From contig NC_077235.1 in assembly GCF_027887165.1 (NCBI RefSeq), forward strand, positions 51,175,895 through 51,239,894: DNA of 64,000 bases, given 5' to 3'. The stretch is from Monodelphis domestica (Eukaryota > Chordata > Mammalia > Didelphimorphia > Didelphidae). Below are positions 42,684 to 53,924 of this stretch, in pieces (position 1 is the stretch's first letter; every line of letters starts with the position of its first letter). Below the pieces are notes generated by a model. That model made no database searches and had not been told where the DNA came from. It saw nothing but the letters and a program-made list of their open reading frames with translations. Position numbers and translations under genes: made by a program.

Positions 42684-43365
42684 GAAGGAAGTTCCCATCA
42701 AAAAGAGAAGTGGGTTTGCTCTCCTAACTCTTAAGACAGTCACATCCTAGTGGGGATTTCCCAGAATTCCTGGAAAGTGAATTAGAAGTACAAGTGTTCA
42801 ATGGCTAGGGAGTGGTGCATTAGGAGAGCTGACTTCTGATATGTTCACCTACTCATGACACCTTCCATACAGTAAGCCATCAAGCAATACCCACCTTCCT
42901 GGTGTCTGTTTGTTTGCTAGATAGTGCCAGCAGCCAGCACAATTTTTTTGTTTTTTTTTCAAACCATGTGAGATACATGAGGCATGAGACTGACCTTGAA
43001 ATTTCTTTATTTAATCTGGCAGTCCCAGCCACTGCGACAGGCCTGCCTCTGCAGCTTTCCAGTGGAAGGCAAGCCAGAATTTGGAAACACCTTCAGCTCC
43101 AGGAATGTATTCTACATTTAACTTGTTCTAAATATCTCTCAGGTGGGAGTCCACAGACAGGAGGGAATATTTCATTCCCTTTTTCTCATGCAGCAAAAAT
43201 GTTCTATACTATATATTTATAACACGGCATTTTTATATTTGCTAAACTTTCTTTTGGTTTCTGTATTTTCAAATCATGTGCCTGCCAAGCCAGTTTTTTC
43301 CACTTCGACATTTTAATTCATGGGAGTCTCTGGAGCTAATTTGTGCCTACTCTTGGTTACCTTCA
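42684..43365. other. Unassigned unique sequence, no gene seen
   Basis: 42950-43330 is repeat-free with possible conserved non-coding texture. The plus-strand frame at 42902-43222 has no domain. Confidence 0.4.
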
Positions 43366-43369
43366 GTCA

Positions 43370-44455
43370 TCAGAGATTCTCTGTGGTAGAAGGGATATGA
43401 GGGGACCTCCAGGCTAATCCTTCCCTAAAGCCTTAAGCCCCTTTATCACATCCTTGAAAGTAAAGTGGTCATCTATCTTTGCTGGAATATCTTTAGTGAA
43501 GGGGCACTCATTATATATCAGACAGCCCGCTCATTTTCAGATGGCTTAGGTTCGTAAGATGTTTTTTCCACAAGCTGACCTAGAATCATTGTCCTTGCAA
43601 CCTTCTACCCTTTGATTCTACTTCTGTTTTATGGAACCACAAAGAACAGTGCTCATCCTCCTTCACATCACAGCCCTTCCCATTCTTGAAGATAGCTATA
43701 ATAGTCCTCCCTAAGTATCTTCTTTAAGCTAAATATTGCTAGTTCCTTCCAAAGATACTCATATAACGTGAACCTGAAGTTCTTCATCATCCTGGTTGCC
43801 TTCACTCTATACACATACCCCATCTTGCCCGTCATTGTCCTTCTCAAGATGTGTCACCCCACACTGGACATGACATTCTACTTACAGTCTGACCAGATCA
43901 AATTCCATGGAAGGTGGGGAAGAAGAGAGGCTGATGGACACTATGTCTATACAGTCTAAAATCATATTAATCTGCCTGCTATGTTGACTCATATCAAGCT
44001 TTTAGTCTTCTATCACTCCTAGGTGTGTGAAGTACCATTTAGTCTTGTTATCCTCATCCAGTTGATTGTTTGAGCCCAAGCAAAGGACTTGACATTTGTT
44101 CTTATTCAATTTCATCTTATTAGCTTTGACTTATTCTAGCCCTCCAATACCTTTTGGGGACTCGATTATGTTATACTAGATAGCAATGATTTCATCTAAA
44201 TTTCTTGTCACCTGCAAATCTAATAAACATGCTTTCAATGACTCCATCGATGTTATTGATTAAAAATACTAGATGTGTCAGGACCAAGGACAGAACCTGG
44301 GTGTGCAAGGGGTACTTGTATAAATAGAACCCAATTAACCAGTGTAACACAGCAGGCCAGGAAAAAGTAATATGATCTTCGAACAGTTCTACCTCCCTTT
44401 GGCAATTCCTCCTCAAACTTGAAATAAGCCTTCATTTGTATTTAAAAGACTAGAT
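43370..44455 (-). repeat. CR1/L3-type LINE, antisense, ~1.1 kb of 3' region
   Basis: Antisense landmarks in order: CATCCTTGAAAGTAAAGTGG, AGACAGCCCGCTC, TCTTGAAGATAGCTATAATA, TTCATCATCCTGGTTGCCTT, CACACTGGACATGACATTCT, ACAGTCTGACCAGATCAAAT, TTCAATTTCATCTTATTAGC, CACCTGCAAATCTAATAAAC, ATGACTCCATCGATGTTATT, AGGACCAAGGACAGAACCTG. This is the standard order for the reverse-transcriptase end and 3' UTR of CR1/L3 LINEs. Frames are broken. Confidence 0.85.
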
Positions 44456-44990
44456 CAACAGGGCATGTTTAAATTTAGGATTTTCTTATGCTTTTCATAT
44501 TTGGTGTTGGGGCTTAAGAGCTTTTGCTTCTGGAGTTGGTAAGGCAGCTGCTGCAGCCCAAACTCATTGCTTACTTTTCCTTCTTTGAGTCAGGGCATAT
44601 TGTGCGGTCAACATACATGTACATTCAGCCCATGGGATGACAGATTTAAAAAAAGGAATTAATGAGAGATAGTTGAAGAAGGTTAGAAAAATAGACTAAC
44701 TTGCCTTCCTGACATCCTAACTACATTTTAAACCTTTTTCTACCTTAGTAAAAACAAAGCACATTGCACTCAGAGAAGATTTTTCTCACTATAGCTATAA
44801 CTACTTCAAGGAGGAGGTTTAGAGAGGGAAAAATATTTGTCCGAATCTTTTTCTCAAAATGTGGGAGAGAAAAACAAGTATAAGACAATATGATCTTCCC
44901 TTTACAGTCTCTGCCCAGGTGAAATCCGTTCCTCTCCAGGCTTTAGCTCTTTTTTACTCAAGTCAATGATATTAACCATAATGTCAATCA
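44456..44990. other. Unassigned sequence, no gene seen
   Basis: Nothing recognised. Confidence 0.4.
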
Positions 44991-45120
44991 GTCAACAGGC
45001 ATTTATTCAGTTCCATGTGCTGAGCACTCTACTGAGTGCTGGGGATGCAGAGACAGAAAGGAAATACGCCCTGATCTCATGGAGTTTCCATTCTTTTGGG
45101 GAGATAGCCTGTACACGTAT
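44991..45120 (+). repeat. L2 LINE fragment
   Basis: CATTTATTCAGTTCCATGTG, CTGAGCACTCTACTGAGTGC, TGGGGATGCAGAGACAGAAA, CTGATCTCATGGAGTTTCCA. Confidence 0.8.
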
Positions 45121-45252
45121 AAGTATGTATAAAGTAAATCAAATGTACAGGGGCAAGGTCCCAACCTTGCAAGTATTAGATAAGGATATGTCACTAATAC
45201 TGTAGTCTCTGGTATCTCCAGCTGCTTACCAGACATTTCCATTGTCAAAAAT

Positions 45253-45391
45253 TGAAAGAAGGAAGGAAGGAAGGAAGGAAGGAAGGAAGGAAGGAAGGAA
45301 GGAAGGAAGGAAGGAAGGAAGGAAGGAAGGAAGGAAGGAAGGAAGGAAGGAAGGAAGGAAGGAAGGAAGGAAGGAAGGAAGGAAGGAAGGA
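45253..45391 (+). repeat. (GGAA)n microsatellite, nearly pure
   Basis: About 34 consecutive GAAG/GGAA units with no visible interruption until AAAGAAGG at 45391. Long pure GGAA arrays are potential ETS-factor docking sites. Lys/Glu/Gly and Ser/Phe/Leu/Pro frames here are repeat artefacts. Confidence 0.98.
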
Positions 45392-45589
45392 AAGAAGGAA
45401 AAAAAAGCTGGTAGAGGAGGAAAGAATAAGAAATCTAGCAGCTTTCAATAACCAATAAAATTAAAACCAACTTTGCATCCTGGTATTTGAGACCCTCCAT
45501 AATCAACCCATCCCTCCTCCTTTTGAACTTTATTTTCCATTGCTTGCCAATATACAACCTTCTTTGCCATCTCCATGCACAAGAATTCA

Positions 45590-45780
45590 TAGTAAGTAAC
45601 AGTCTTCTAGTTGGAAGGGGCCTGAGAGACCATCAAGCCATACCCAAACAAGAATCCCCTCTCCATTGTGGCCAACAAAGCCTCTGCTTTAAGACTATTG
45701 TGGATGGGAACTCACCATAGCCTGATGAAGCCCATTCTATCTTTGGAGAGCCATTTGAGCCATAACAACTAGAAAACATC
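45590..45780 (-). repeat. CR1/L3-type 3' fragment, antisense
   Basis: TTCTAGTTGGAAGGGGCCTG, AGAGACCATCAAGCCATACC, GGAACTCACCATAGCCTGAT, GAAGCCCATTCTATCTTTGG: same family as 43370 and 62880. Confidence 0.6.
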
Positions 45781-46180
45781 AACCACATTACAAAGTAAAA
45801 TCTTTCAGCTACTAGCTTAGTAGTCTAAAAAACCTATTGGGCTATCCAGTAACAACTCTTCAGTCTCTGCAAATTGCTAGAAAATCTATGGATAAAAAAT
45901 GGCCCATCGGTAGCATATATTATCAGTATTGTTTGACTTGGTTTATGGCCAAGACTGTGATTTCATTGGTGTGAGTAACTCCCAATGAAGAAACTCCCTC
46001 CGCTAGTGCAACTCATCCATAACTTAAGAGTTTTAGAAAAATTGCCGGAGACTATAGAATGTTAAGTGATTTGTCCAAAACTATTTAACTAGTATGTGCC
46101 AGAAATTAAATTTGAACCCGTCACTCATATGTGATGCTTTTGTCCCCAAATAGTAAGGCTACCCTCCCATTTGCTCCTCC
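45781..46180 (-). repeat. Unassigned with antisense MIR remnant at 46,040-46,130
   Basis: TTAAGTGATTTGTCCAAAAC ... AAATTTGAACCCGTCACTCA is a reversed MIR core. 45781-46030 is unassigned. Confidence 0.6.
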
Positions 46181-46620
46181 TTATAATGCCTTCACTTCTC
46201 TTCAAGTTCCTCAGCCTCCATTAGCACAGGCCAGGCATCACCCCCTGTCTAATGCTTTTTTCCCCTTTTTTCCATACCACATATCTCTCTTTCTTCTTAG
46301 TCAGGCTCCCTGGGATTCATGTTTTCTGTACCAAATAGCTAGGTTCTTAGCTCATCTTGGTCCTTCATTGTATGTTATCTTTGATTCTCTGAATTTTTCT
46401 GTCTGATAATCTTGTCTCCTGGATAAAACCACCACCATGTTGAGGGCATGAGTGATTTCCTAGGCTGTATCCCTCCCTTTCCCTCCCCAAACCCAGCAAA
46501 AATACTCAGGACATAGAGGCTCAATACAGTCATATTAAATTGAATCGTGTCAATATTGGTCATACCCCTACACATAGTGGCTACTTAATACATATTTGTC
46601 AAGTTGACTCGAATAGGAGA
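46180..46620 (+). repeat. L2-type LINE fragments
   Basis: CTTCACTTCTCTTCAAGTTC, CCAGGCATCACCCCCTGTCT and a terminal-like ACACATAGTGGCTACTTAAT (46571) follow L2 order, with decay. Confidence 0.5.
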
Positions 46621-46739
46621 ATTTCCCCCCAAAAGTATAAAGTGTTTCCTTGCCATTATCACCGTCGTTGAAACCCAAATGGAGCTTCCCTTTGCCCTGC
46701 ATTTCATTTTGCTTCTCCAAGGTCCAAAAAGGTTCCCAG

Positions 46740-46815
46740 AATGACTTGTCAATCAATTGACAAGTATTTATTGAGTGTCTACGATATGTAAGGCACTGCT
46801 TGGCGACTCCGTCAA
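46740..46815 (+). repeat. L2 fragment
   Basis: AGTATTTATTGAGTGTCTAC, GATATGTAAGGCACTGCTTG. Preceded by a short inverted repeat ACTTGTCAATCAATTGACAAGT-like (46743-46764). Confidence 0.65.
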
Positions 46816-47260
46816 TATGCAAGATGCTATTTGTGTAGTATGATCCAGTTCTTCACCACATGACAGGACACCAGAGCTCAAGTGCCCATTCTTTGTGTTA
46901 AGAATTAAGCTCACCATCAAAGAACAAGGACAGGTGGAAACCTAAAATATTGACTGGAATTGGGCCAAATCAGAGGTAAGATTTTTTTCTTCCTAATAGA
47001 ATTGTGGACATAAAAGTACTATGGGAAGCATTGAAATGCTTGAATCTGTGGACCGGGCTTAATGTGAAAAGAGGAGCGAAAGATACTGAGTACTGGTCTG
47101 GCGGCCACTGGTATAACTGTTGCTTGAGTGAGGAGAAGAACCTCATCCCTGACAAGCTGGCCAACAAGCATTACATTTTTTTCTTTTTTTGGAGGGAGAG
47201 GTTATACCAAGACCAACAAAAAAACGAAGGGGCTTTAAAGACAGCTCTTTGTGCCATCAT
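46816..47260. other. Unassigned sequence, no gene seen
   Basis: Nothing recognised. Opposite-strand frames at 46970-47167 and 47004-47288 overlap and are treated as chance. Confidence 0.4.
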
Positions 47261-47261
47261 G

Positions 47262-47455
47262 AATATGGTACAGTTGAAAGAGTGCTGAACTTGGAGTCCA
47301 AGGACCCAAGTTCAAAACTTGGTGCTGTCACTTATTGCCTGTGTGATCTTGGGTGAGTCACTTAACCTCTATGATCCTCAGTAGAGAATGAAGAGGTTGA
47401 ACTAGGTGACCTCTAAGGTCCCTATCAGTTTGAAATCTATGATCCTAAAATATCC
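47262..47455 (+). repeat. MIR/THER1 SINE, well preserved
   Basis: GGTACAGTTGAAAGAGTGCT, GAACTTGGAGTCCAAGGACC, AAGTTCAAAACTTGGTGCTG, CTGTGTGATCTTGGGTGAGT, CACTTAACCTCTATGATCCT, TGACCTCTAAGGTCCCTATC. Confidence 0.92.
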
Positions 47456-48720
47456 AATAACCTGAGTTTGGGTTAGGAATCAAGGCCTTTTTTCATTAAG
47501 TTAAAACTTAGAGTATGCTTGCCATCTCTTCTAGGCTTCTTCTTGGTTACCAGAACTGGGCCAGTAGCAGAATACCGCTCACTTTGATTGTAAAATAATT
47601 TCCGCTTTGGGCCCATTTTTCCTCATTTAGTATCCCCCTTCCTCCTGCTGCCAGTCAGCACTGGATGAGCAGACTTTTTCTTCCTCTTTGGACAAAAGAT
47701 CTGGGACTTAATCCTTGAACTTCAACCTCAGAAGGATTGATTGCTTAAACAACGACCCAGAGCTGTTGCTTTTAACTGGCTACAAATCCCCCCTTTAAAG
47801 GGAATATGATGCTCATTTTAATCCCATGCTAAAACCCCCAATCTTTGCCTTTTCCCCCTGGAGGTACTGATTATCTAAACTAATGATAACTTATCCCAGG
47901 GATGCAATCACATTAAGCTCAGGACCAAAAGCCATCCATTTTCTTTCAGGTCCTTGATGCTGCCTCTCAGTGGACTGGGAAAATGGCACTTGAGCAGAAT
48001 TTCAGAATTTTCCATCAATGTAAATTGAAATAGCTTAATGAAATCTTTGTGCTGGGAAAAGAATGCACAAATTCAAGAATCATTTAGACTAAAGGAGCTT
48101 GTTGTTAGAGAGTGTTTTCTGAAGCAAATTGGAAAAGCTTGACTTGAATTTTACACAAAGAATGTCTCCCGCACATTGTCTCCGTTTGGGGAACAGAGAT
48201 CACTTCTATTTTCTGCACCAGAACACTAAAATGCCCCCCAAATTTGGCATCTTTTCCAAAGTGGATATTCCCTCCAGTAACGCATCTCACAACCTAAGCC
48301 TTGCCTACCAGGTCTGTATTGGTCTCTATATTCTCCCCTAAGTTCATCGCTGGGAGCCTTATAGGGTTCAGGCCCTCCCGTAGGAGACAAGGTCGTTGGA
48401 TTAGGATTTCAAATGTAAAGCACCAATAAAGTCATTTTATACAAAGAATCTAAAAACTGGGTGATTCCAGGCCCTCTCTGCCACTCTCCTTACAGTGCTG
48501 ACCAAGACTCAGTTGTGTTTTTCTGTCTTGTGTGAGCTGCTATGACCAAGAATTCAGCACCAAGTACCTACCTCTTGGTAATGAACCTCTCTGCCCATGG
48601 CAGGTCCTTGGAATGCTGATATAATAGTAGTGAGTCTGATAAGAGGTAGAGGTTTGGAAATGTGTAATCTATGCCTTCTGTAACTCTACTAGACCCAAAT
48701 AAAGCTTTTCTTTAAGAGAA
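47456..48720. other. Repeat-free unique DNA, possible conserved non-coding elements
   Basis: No transposon recognised in about 1.26 kb. 47960-48110 (ATTTCAGAATTTTCCATCAA, AAATTGAAATAGCTTAATGA) has enhancer-like AT-balanced texture. No exon recognised. Confidence 0.4.
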
Positions 48721-48723
48721 TTA

Positions 48724-48932
48724 GGGGGAGCAGCTGGATGGTTCAGTGGATTGAGAGCCAGGGAGGTCCTGGGTTCCAATTTGGCCTCAGACACTTCCCA
48801 GCTGTGTGACCCTGGGCAAGTCACTTAACCCCCATTGCTTAGCCCTTACCACCCTTCTGCCTTAGAACCAAAACACAGTATTGAGACAGAATTCTGTCTC
48901 TGAGACAGAAGGTAAGGGTTTAAAATTTTTTT
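48724..48932 (+). repeat. Marsupial tRNA-derived SINE
   Basis: AGCAGCTGGATGGTTCAGTG, GATTGAGAGCCAGGGAGGTC (a small deletion relative to other copies), GTGTGACCCTGGGCAAGTCA, then a disturbed tail in which TGAGACAGAATTCTGTCTCTGAGACAGAAGG contains a duplicated TGAGACAGA. Confidence 0.93.
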
Positions 48933-48933
48933 T

Positions 48934-49020
48934 AATTTTATTTAGTAAATTTAGAACATTATTCCTTGGTTACAAGAATCATCTTCTTTCCCTCCCTCTC
49001 CTCTCCCCACCAAAAGAGAG
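48934..49020 (-). repeat. L1 3' terminal fragment, antisense
   Basis: AACATTATTCCTTGGTTACA, AGAATCATCTTCTTTCCCTC is the reverse of the L1 end GATTCTTGTAACCAAGGAAT that also occurs, in sense, at 59690. Confidence 0.8.
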
Positions 49021-49073
49021 AGAATTAGGACTGAAATTGTGGCCTGAGTTGGCAGGTTGTACTTCTCTTTGTT

Positions 49074-49305
49074 AAAAGAAATTACTCTTGGGGGCAGCTG
49101 GGGTGGCTCAGTGGATTGAGAGCCAGGCCTAGAGAAGGGAGGTCCTAGGTTCAAATCTGACCTCAGACACTTCCCAACTGTGTGATCCTGGGCCAGTCAC
49201 TTAACCCCCATTGCCTAGCCCTTACCACTCTTCTGCCATGGAGCCAATACACAGTATTGACTCTTAAGATGGAAGGTGAGGGTTTAAAAAAAAGAAATTA
49301 CTCTT
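49074..49305 (+). repeat. Marsupial tRNA-derived SINE with perfect 16-bp target-site duplication
   Basis: Full-length element from GGGGGCAGCTGGGGTGGCTC to AAGGTGAGGGTTTAAAAAAA. AAAAGAAATTACTCTT is present exactly at 49074-49089 and 49290-49305. The A-rich 5' end (TT|AAAA nick) is the L1-endonuclease signature. Confidence 0.97.
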
Positions 49306-49955
49306 TTCTTTTTTGGGGGGAGGGGAGGAAGATTGTAGCAGGTTTGCAGCATAGAGTTTGCAAAAGCAGTAGCCAGGATTCGAACAGTAGGAGGAAAGGC
49401 CAAGCCATATACTTTACATATGGATGACGTGAATATCATTTCTTCTTCTTTAGAGCTCCTTTTAGTGCCAGTTGCCAGCTAGCTGCATCCAGATGACCTC
49501 AGATCCTTTTCTCATGCCCCACTCCAGCGTCCTGATGTTTCGGTATCCCGATACCATTTGTAAAACAGCAGGGCAAATAGGCACATCTAAATACAAAGCC
49601 AATCATTTTTCAAATAGGCTTCTTTAATATTTGAATCATGTGAGTGAACAGGAACTCAACTGGAAGAAGCTTGGTGGCAGAGATGGGAATACATTCAATT
49701 ATGTAGCTCCTCTGGCATCAAACACGAACTAGATATTCTGAGGAACTTCCCCCCATGTAATCATAGCAAGTGCTCGTTCTTCTTTTGCACTTTTAAGGTT
49801 TGTGAAGTCCTTTACTGCAGGATTCGGAGGCCCTAGGGCACCTGGAGCTCTGTTACTTGCTACCCTTGTGACGTTGCCTAAATCACTTCCCATCTCTGGC
49901 CCTTGGATCCTTTATTTGGCTTCTCAGGTGTTCTCCAGTTCTAAATCTTCAATCT
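49306..49955. other. Unassigned sequence, no gene seen
   Basis: A MIR-like 3' scrap at 49860-49945 (GACGTTGCCTAAATCACTTC) is possible. Otherwise nothing recognised. Confidence 0.4.
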
Positions 49956-49959
49956 TCAC

Positions 49960-50140
49960 GCTAATCATGTGAGGTGTAGATATTATTTTCCCCCCTTCAC
50001 AGAGGAGGAAATTGAGACTTAGAGAGGTTAGATGACTTGCTCAGGGTCACATATCTAGTGAATACCTGATGAAGGATTCAAACTCATGATTTCCTGACCC
50101 CCAGTCCAGCGCTCTAGCCACTATACCACATTTCCTTTCT
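49960..50140 (-). repeat. MIR SINE, antisense
   Basis: TTCACAGAGGAGGAAATTGA, GATGACTTGCTCAGGGTCAC, TTCAAACTCATGATTTCCTG, CAGTCCAGCGCTCTAGCCAC, TATACCACATTTCC: complete to the A-box end. Confidence 0.93.
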
Positions 50141-50610
50141 ATCCGCAGACTTTCAGGTTTGCCCAGAATCAGACGTCCCACTTGATTTAAGAGGAAACAA
50201 AAATGAAAAACAAACAAACAAAAACCCCAGAAAAGCATTAACTTCCACGCCTAACTTTGGCTTCTGCTCCCAGACCAATACTGTTGTATTTGGGTATCCA
50301 TTTTGGTATCTGAGACAGCCTCTGATTTTGAGCCTTTCCAAGCCCAGGTCTGCAAAAATGTATCCAGCCTTGAGGAGATGGGGGAAATAGGAAGCAAGTG
50401 ATCTGTCCCCAATGGACAACTTAATGATATTCACAGAAGTCTCCCCCAGTGTAGGGGAAAAGCCAAGCATACACATTGTGACTCTGGTAATTGGCCTTCT
50501 GGAATGGACCAACCAAAGCCTAACTAACCTTGACTGTCTGCCAAGGCAACTTTTGGCGAAGAAAAGTATCTTCTTAAAACATTAGAGAATTCCTCTCAGA
50601 ACTCACTGCA
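50141..50610. other. Unassigned sequence, no gene seen
   Basis: The minus-strand frame at 50153-50512 has no recognisable domain. Nothing else recognised. Confidence 0.4.
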
Positions 50611-50614
50611 TTAA

Positions 50615-51010
50615 TCAAAGGCTCACAGGATTATAAGATATTACAACTAGACGGGATCTTCTAGATCACATAGTCTAATCTATTTTTTTACAAAATGAGA
50701 AACTGAGGTACAGAATGGGGGAAATGACTTGTCCAAAGTCACCCAGGCAATAGAAGAGCTGGGATTATTTTTTGTTTGGGACTTGGATTATGTCTTCTTG
50801 AGAGTTATGAGCCTCTACATTTGGAAGGGCTCTCAGAGGCCAACTAATCCAACCCCTTTATTTTATAGAGGAGGAAACTGAGGCCCCGGGGAAATTAAAT
50901 GACTTACTTAATGTCACGGAGATGGAAATCATTAGTAGTGGGATTTGAACCTAGATCCTCTGACACTAGAGCCATTGTTCTTTCTTCTCTACCATGCTCC
51001 ACGGCCCCAC
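50615..51010 (-). repeat. Two antisense MIR SINEs in series
   Basis: First: CTAGATCACATAGTCTAATC ... AAATGAGAAACTGAGGTACA ... AATGACTTGTCCAAAGTCAC. Second: AGAGGCCAACTAATCCAACC ... ATAGAGGAGGAAACTGAGGC ... TGACTTACTTAATGTCACGG ... GATTTGAACCTAGATCCTCT ... CTCTACCATGCTCC. Confidence 0.9.
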
Positions 51011-52085
51011 TGAACACTTTTATTTGTTAATCCCCATAAATACTCTCCTTACCAGGTGAAGAGTACCCTTGGCCTAGGTACTGATTCAGCCCTGCACATT
51101 TCAGTGAGGATGGCTGATTGAGTCCTGGCACTTGGGAATTATACTTATTGGTCAGAGTAGTGCAGATCTAAACAGCAGCCTGGGATTTGGGCCTATAAAA
51201 AGGAGCAGACAGATATGTAGCAGGACCAGATGGAGAGAGAGCTGAGAAGAGACTTGAGTCTCAGGGGAGGGAGAGCCTGCTTATCCACGGAGCCCTCCTC
51301 CGGGAACTTCTTGGCTCCAGAGATGGTATCTGTGTGCTGGCAGTGGTAGAACCTATAATCTCACAGAGAAGAGAACCATGTGACCCTAGGAGAGGAGGGA
51401 ACCACATGGCCCCAGGGATAGTAGTAGCCAGGGTCAGTGGAAGATTAGTGAATACTTCTGGACACTGCCTACTGGAGGAGTAAAGAGAGATACTTGGCTT
51501 CAGCCTTCAGAACAAATAGACAGAATTCTGGGAGCTTGCCTCCTAGAGAGAAGACAGCAATATTATGGTCACAGATCAGGAGAAGAAAAGAAGCAAACAA
51601 AACTAGGATGTGAAGGAGAAAAATTGGACTTTGATCTACAACTGTGAGTTATTTGGATACTGCTGGTCTCCCAGGAAAGGGGTTATCTCTCTGTAAACCC
51701 TAAGGGTCTTCCGTGGGATGTCCCCAAAGGCTAGCATGAGGTCTCAGCCCAGTGGGAGGGGGCAGAAATTACCACAGGAGAAGCAGATCTCATATATGGC
51801 TTTTCTGGCTTTGTGGGGTAAAATTAAGATGCTTTTGTATTAGTGTTAGCTTGAGTACTTGGGACAGGGGAGACCTAGACATGAGCAAAATCTGGGAGTT
51901 CTTGGGAAAGCCCTGCTTAGGGGCATAATTCAAAGAGAGCAATTTTTGAGAAGCCCCAAGGTCGGACTAAGTGTGCAAGAGCCCAGGTGCTGAGCCATAC
52001 GTCCCATTTCCACCCAGATTGAGACTCTTACATCCCTTTTGACTCAAGGTAGAGTACTGCAGTGGCAAGTTATACAATGGTGGTG
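51011..52085 (+). repeat. Possible LTR-like or other unnamed retroelement remnant
   Basis: A TATA-box-like CCTATAAAAAGGAGC at 51190-51204 is followed by about 700 bp of non-MIR, non-L1 text without long frames. This is compatible with a decayed solo LTR, but I could not find convincing TG...CA termini, a target-site duplication or a poly-A signal. It may equally be unique DNA. Confidence 0.2.
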
Positions 52086-52089
52086 CTAA

Positions 52090-52370
52090 AGAATTCAGTA
52101 CCTGCCTGTGACTTCTACATGTGTGACCTTGGACAAGTAACTTTGTTTTTCTGTTTCCTCTATGAAATGGGGGTGGGGGTGGGGACACACACACACGACT
52201 AGATGGCCTCACAGGTTCCTTCCATTTATAAAGCTGTGATGCTTCTGTAGGAGGAGAAAATGAAGGTTCAGGTAGGAGAGTGAGTCACCTGAGATTACAC
52301 AGCAAATTGATGGAAGAGCTGGGACTAGACCCCAGGACTCCTGATTCCTCTTTCCATTAAAGCCTACACG
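52090..52370. repeat. MIR SINE pair: plus copy followed by antisense copy
   Basis: Plus: AGAATTCAGTACCTGCCTGT, TGTGTGACCTTGGACAAGTA, TTTTTCTGTTTCCTCTATGA. Antisense: GGAGGAGAAAATGAAGGTTC, GAGTCACCTGAGATTACACA, GCTGGGACTAGACCCCAGGA. Confidence 0.75.
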
Positions 52371-52720
52371 GTACAGATTGAGTGGCCGAGGAGAGAAAGG
52401 GGAACTTGTCCAACTGTATCTTCCCATGACTGTCTGAAACAGTCCAGAGTCCATCAGTCTTTTCCTTTCTTGTTCATATCCATTGAAAATCAACTCTCCT
52501 TATAGAGTAGGTCTTACCCAGATAACATTGGGGGAAATGTGTAAGAGAGGAATACGACTCTTCTAGCCAAAAGCATCAGGAATAAAAGGGAAGCTTTATA
52601 ATTTGGCACTGGAGCTTGAACTGTTATTTCATGAAATTATTCCAAATGTTGGTTAGAGCAAGGATCAAAGTTTGGGTTCAGGCAGTCTCAGAATCACCTT
52701 TCTTCAAGATCAAGACAGAA
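52371..52720. other. Unassigned sequence, no gene seen
   Basis: Nothing recognised. Confidence 0.4.
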
Positions 52721-52726
52721 GTGCGT

Positions 52727-52727
<1 letters not shown>

Positions 52728-52772
<45 letters not shown>

Positions 52773-52774
52773 AC
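52728..52774 (+). repeat. (GT)n microsatellite
   Basis: About 21 GT dinucleotides, decaying into GCACGTGCGTGCATGCGC, which is alternating purine-pyrimidine and could adopt Z-DNA. Confidence 0.97.
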
Positions 52775-52894
52775 GTGCGTGCATGCGCTAGTTGGTGGGG
52801 AGGGGAAGATTGTGCTTTCTTTGAAACATCTGGGTAGGCCATCTGCTTTACAAACATTCACATATTCACATTCTAGTTAGAAAATTGCCTTCTG

Positions 52895-53045
52895 ACTGCA
52901 TTTGAATTCCCTTATGAACCTCAGTTTCCCTTTCAGCCAGTCATTCAGCAACCTCTCCCGACCTCAGTTTTTCCATCTGTAAAATGAGCATTGGACTACC
53001 TGACCTCTAAGAGTCCTTTCAGCTTTAACTCTCTGATCCCATAAT
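52895..53045 (+). repeat. MIR SINE 3' half
   Basis: CTCAGTTTTTCCATCTGTAA, AATGAGCATTGGACTACCTG, ACCTCTAAGAGTCCTTTCAG, CTTTAACTCTCTGATCCC. Confidence 0.85.
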
Positions 53046-53705
53046 CCCATAAAATTTTTTTGATGATGCTTCTACTCTGTGTCACAGGGCTGCTTGCAAG
53101 GAAAGCTTTGAATTGCTTTTTGAACATAAGCTTGTTATATCGTTGGCTGTTCTAAAGAGTCAGCCTTTGGGGGCATTTTTGCTTCTTCCTCATATTTTAG
53201 GGTATCCTACTACCAAAGTGCCTTTTAGGCAAACTAGCCCTTTTGGTACTGCTTGCTGATTATTCAGAGGTCCTTATTTATCTGAGGTTGGCTTCTGAGC
53301 TGTCCCCTCTCACTCCAACTCCATTGTCTCTTAGTGCTTGAGGAATGCTAACCAATTTGGATGTTAGCCAACGGGAGATAGACTGCCTTAAAGAAATCCT
53401 ATAAAGCTGTCTTCAAAGAAACAAACAATACCATTTTCATTGATAACATTTGCTTTCCTACCGCCTCAATTCTCCGCAGTATCTCACCCCCTCACTCCTA
53501 GAGATATGTCTCCATGATGCTGTCAAAAATGAAATAGGGAAGGAAACGCATTTTTTTTTACTTAGTCTCCCCCCTTTTATCATAGACAGTCAGAAAAAAA
53601 TTCTCATTACTATGAAGGAGACAAACAGAAAGGTGCCCTCTCTGGAAACTAAGATACTGAGGCAGCAAGGGAATATTCGATCTAGTTCTGTGTAGAGACA
53701 GTAGG
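53046..53705. other. Unassigned sequence, no gene seen
   Basis: Nothing recognised. Confidence 0.4.
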
Positions 53706-53719
53706 CTGAAAACAATTTC

Positions 53720-53900
53720 AGAGGATCACCAAGTTTAGGGCCAGAAATGAGAACTTAAAAGGCCTGTGGTCCAACTTCCTTGTTTTCTAGAGGTGGAAAC
53801 CAAGGCTCAAAGATGTCAAATATGTCATGGTCATGTAGGAAGTCCATGACCAAAAAGGAATTTCAACCCTGGTCAGTGTAGATCTCTGGTTTTGTGGCCT
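53720..53900 (-). repeat. MIR-type SINE, antisense
   Basis: GGCCTGTGGTCCAACTTCCT, AGGTGGAAACCAAGGCTCAA, AGGAATTTCAACCCTGGTCA: decayed reversed core. Confidence 0.65.
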
Positions 53901-53924
53901 TACCGTGATAAGCTCTTGTTCCTC

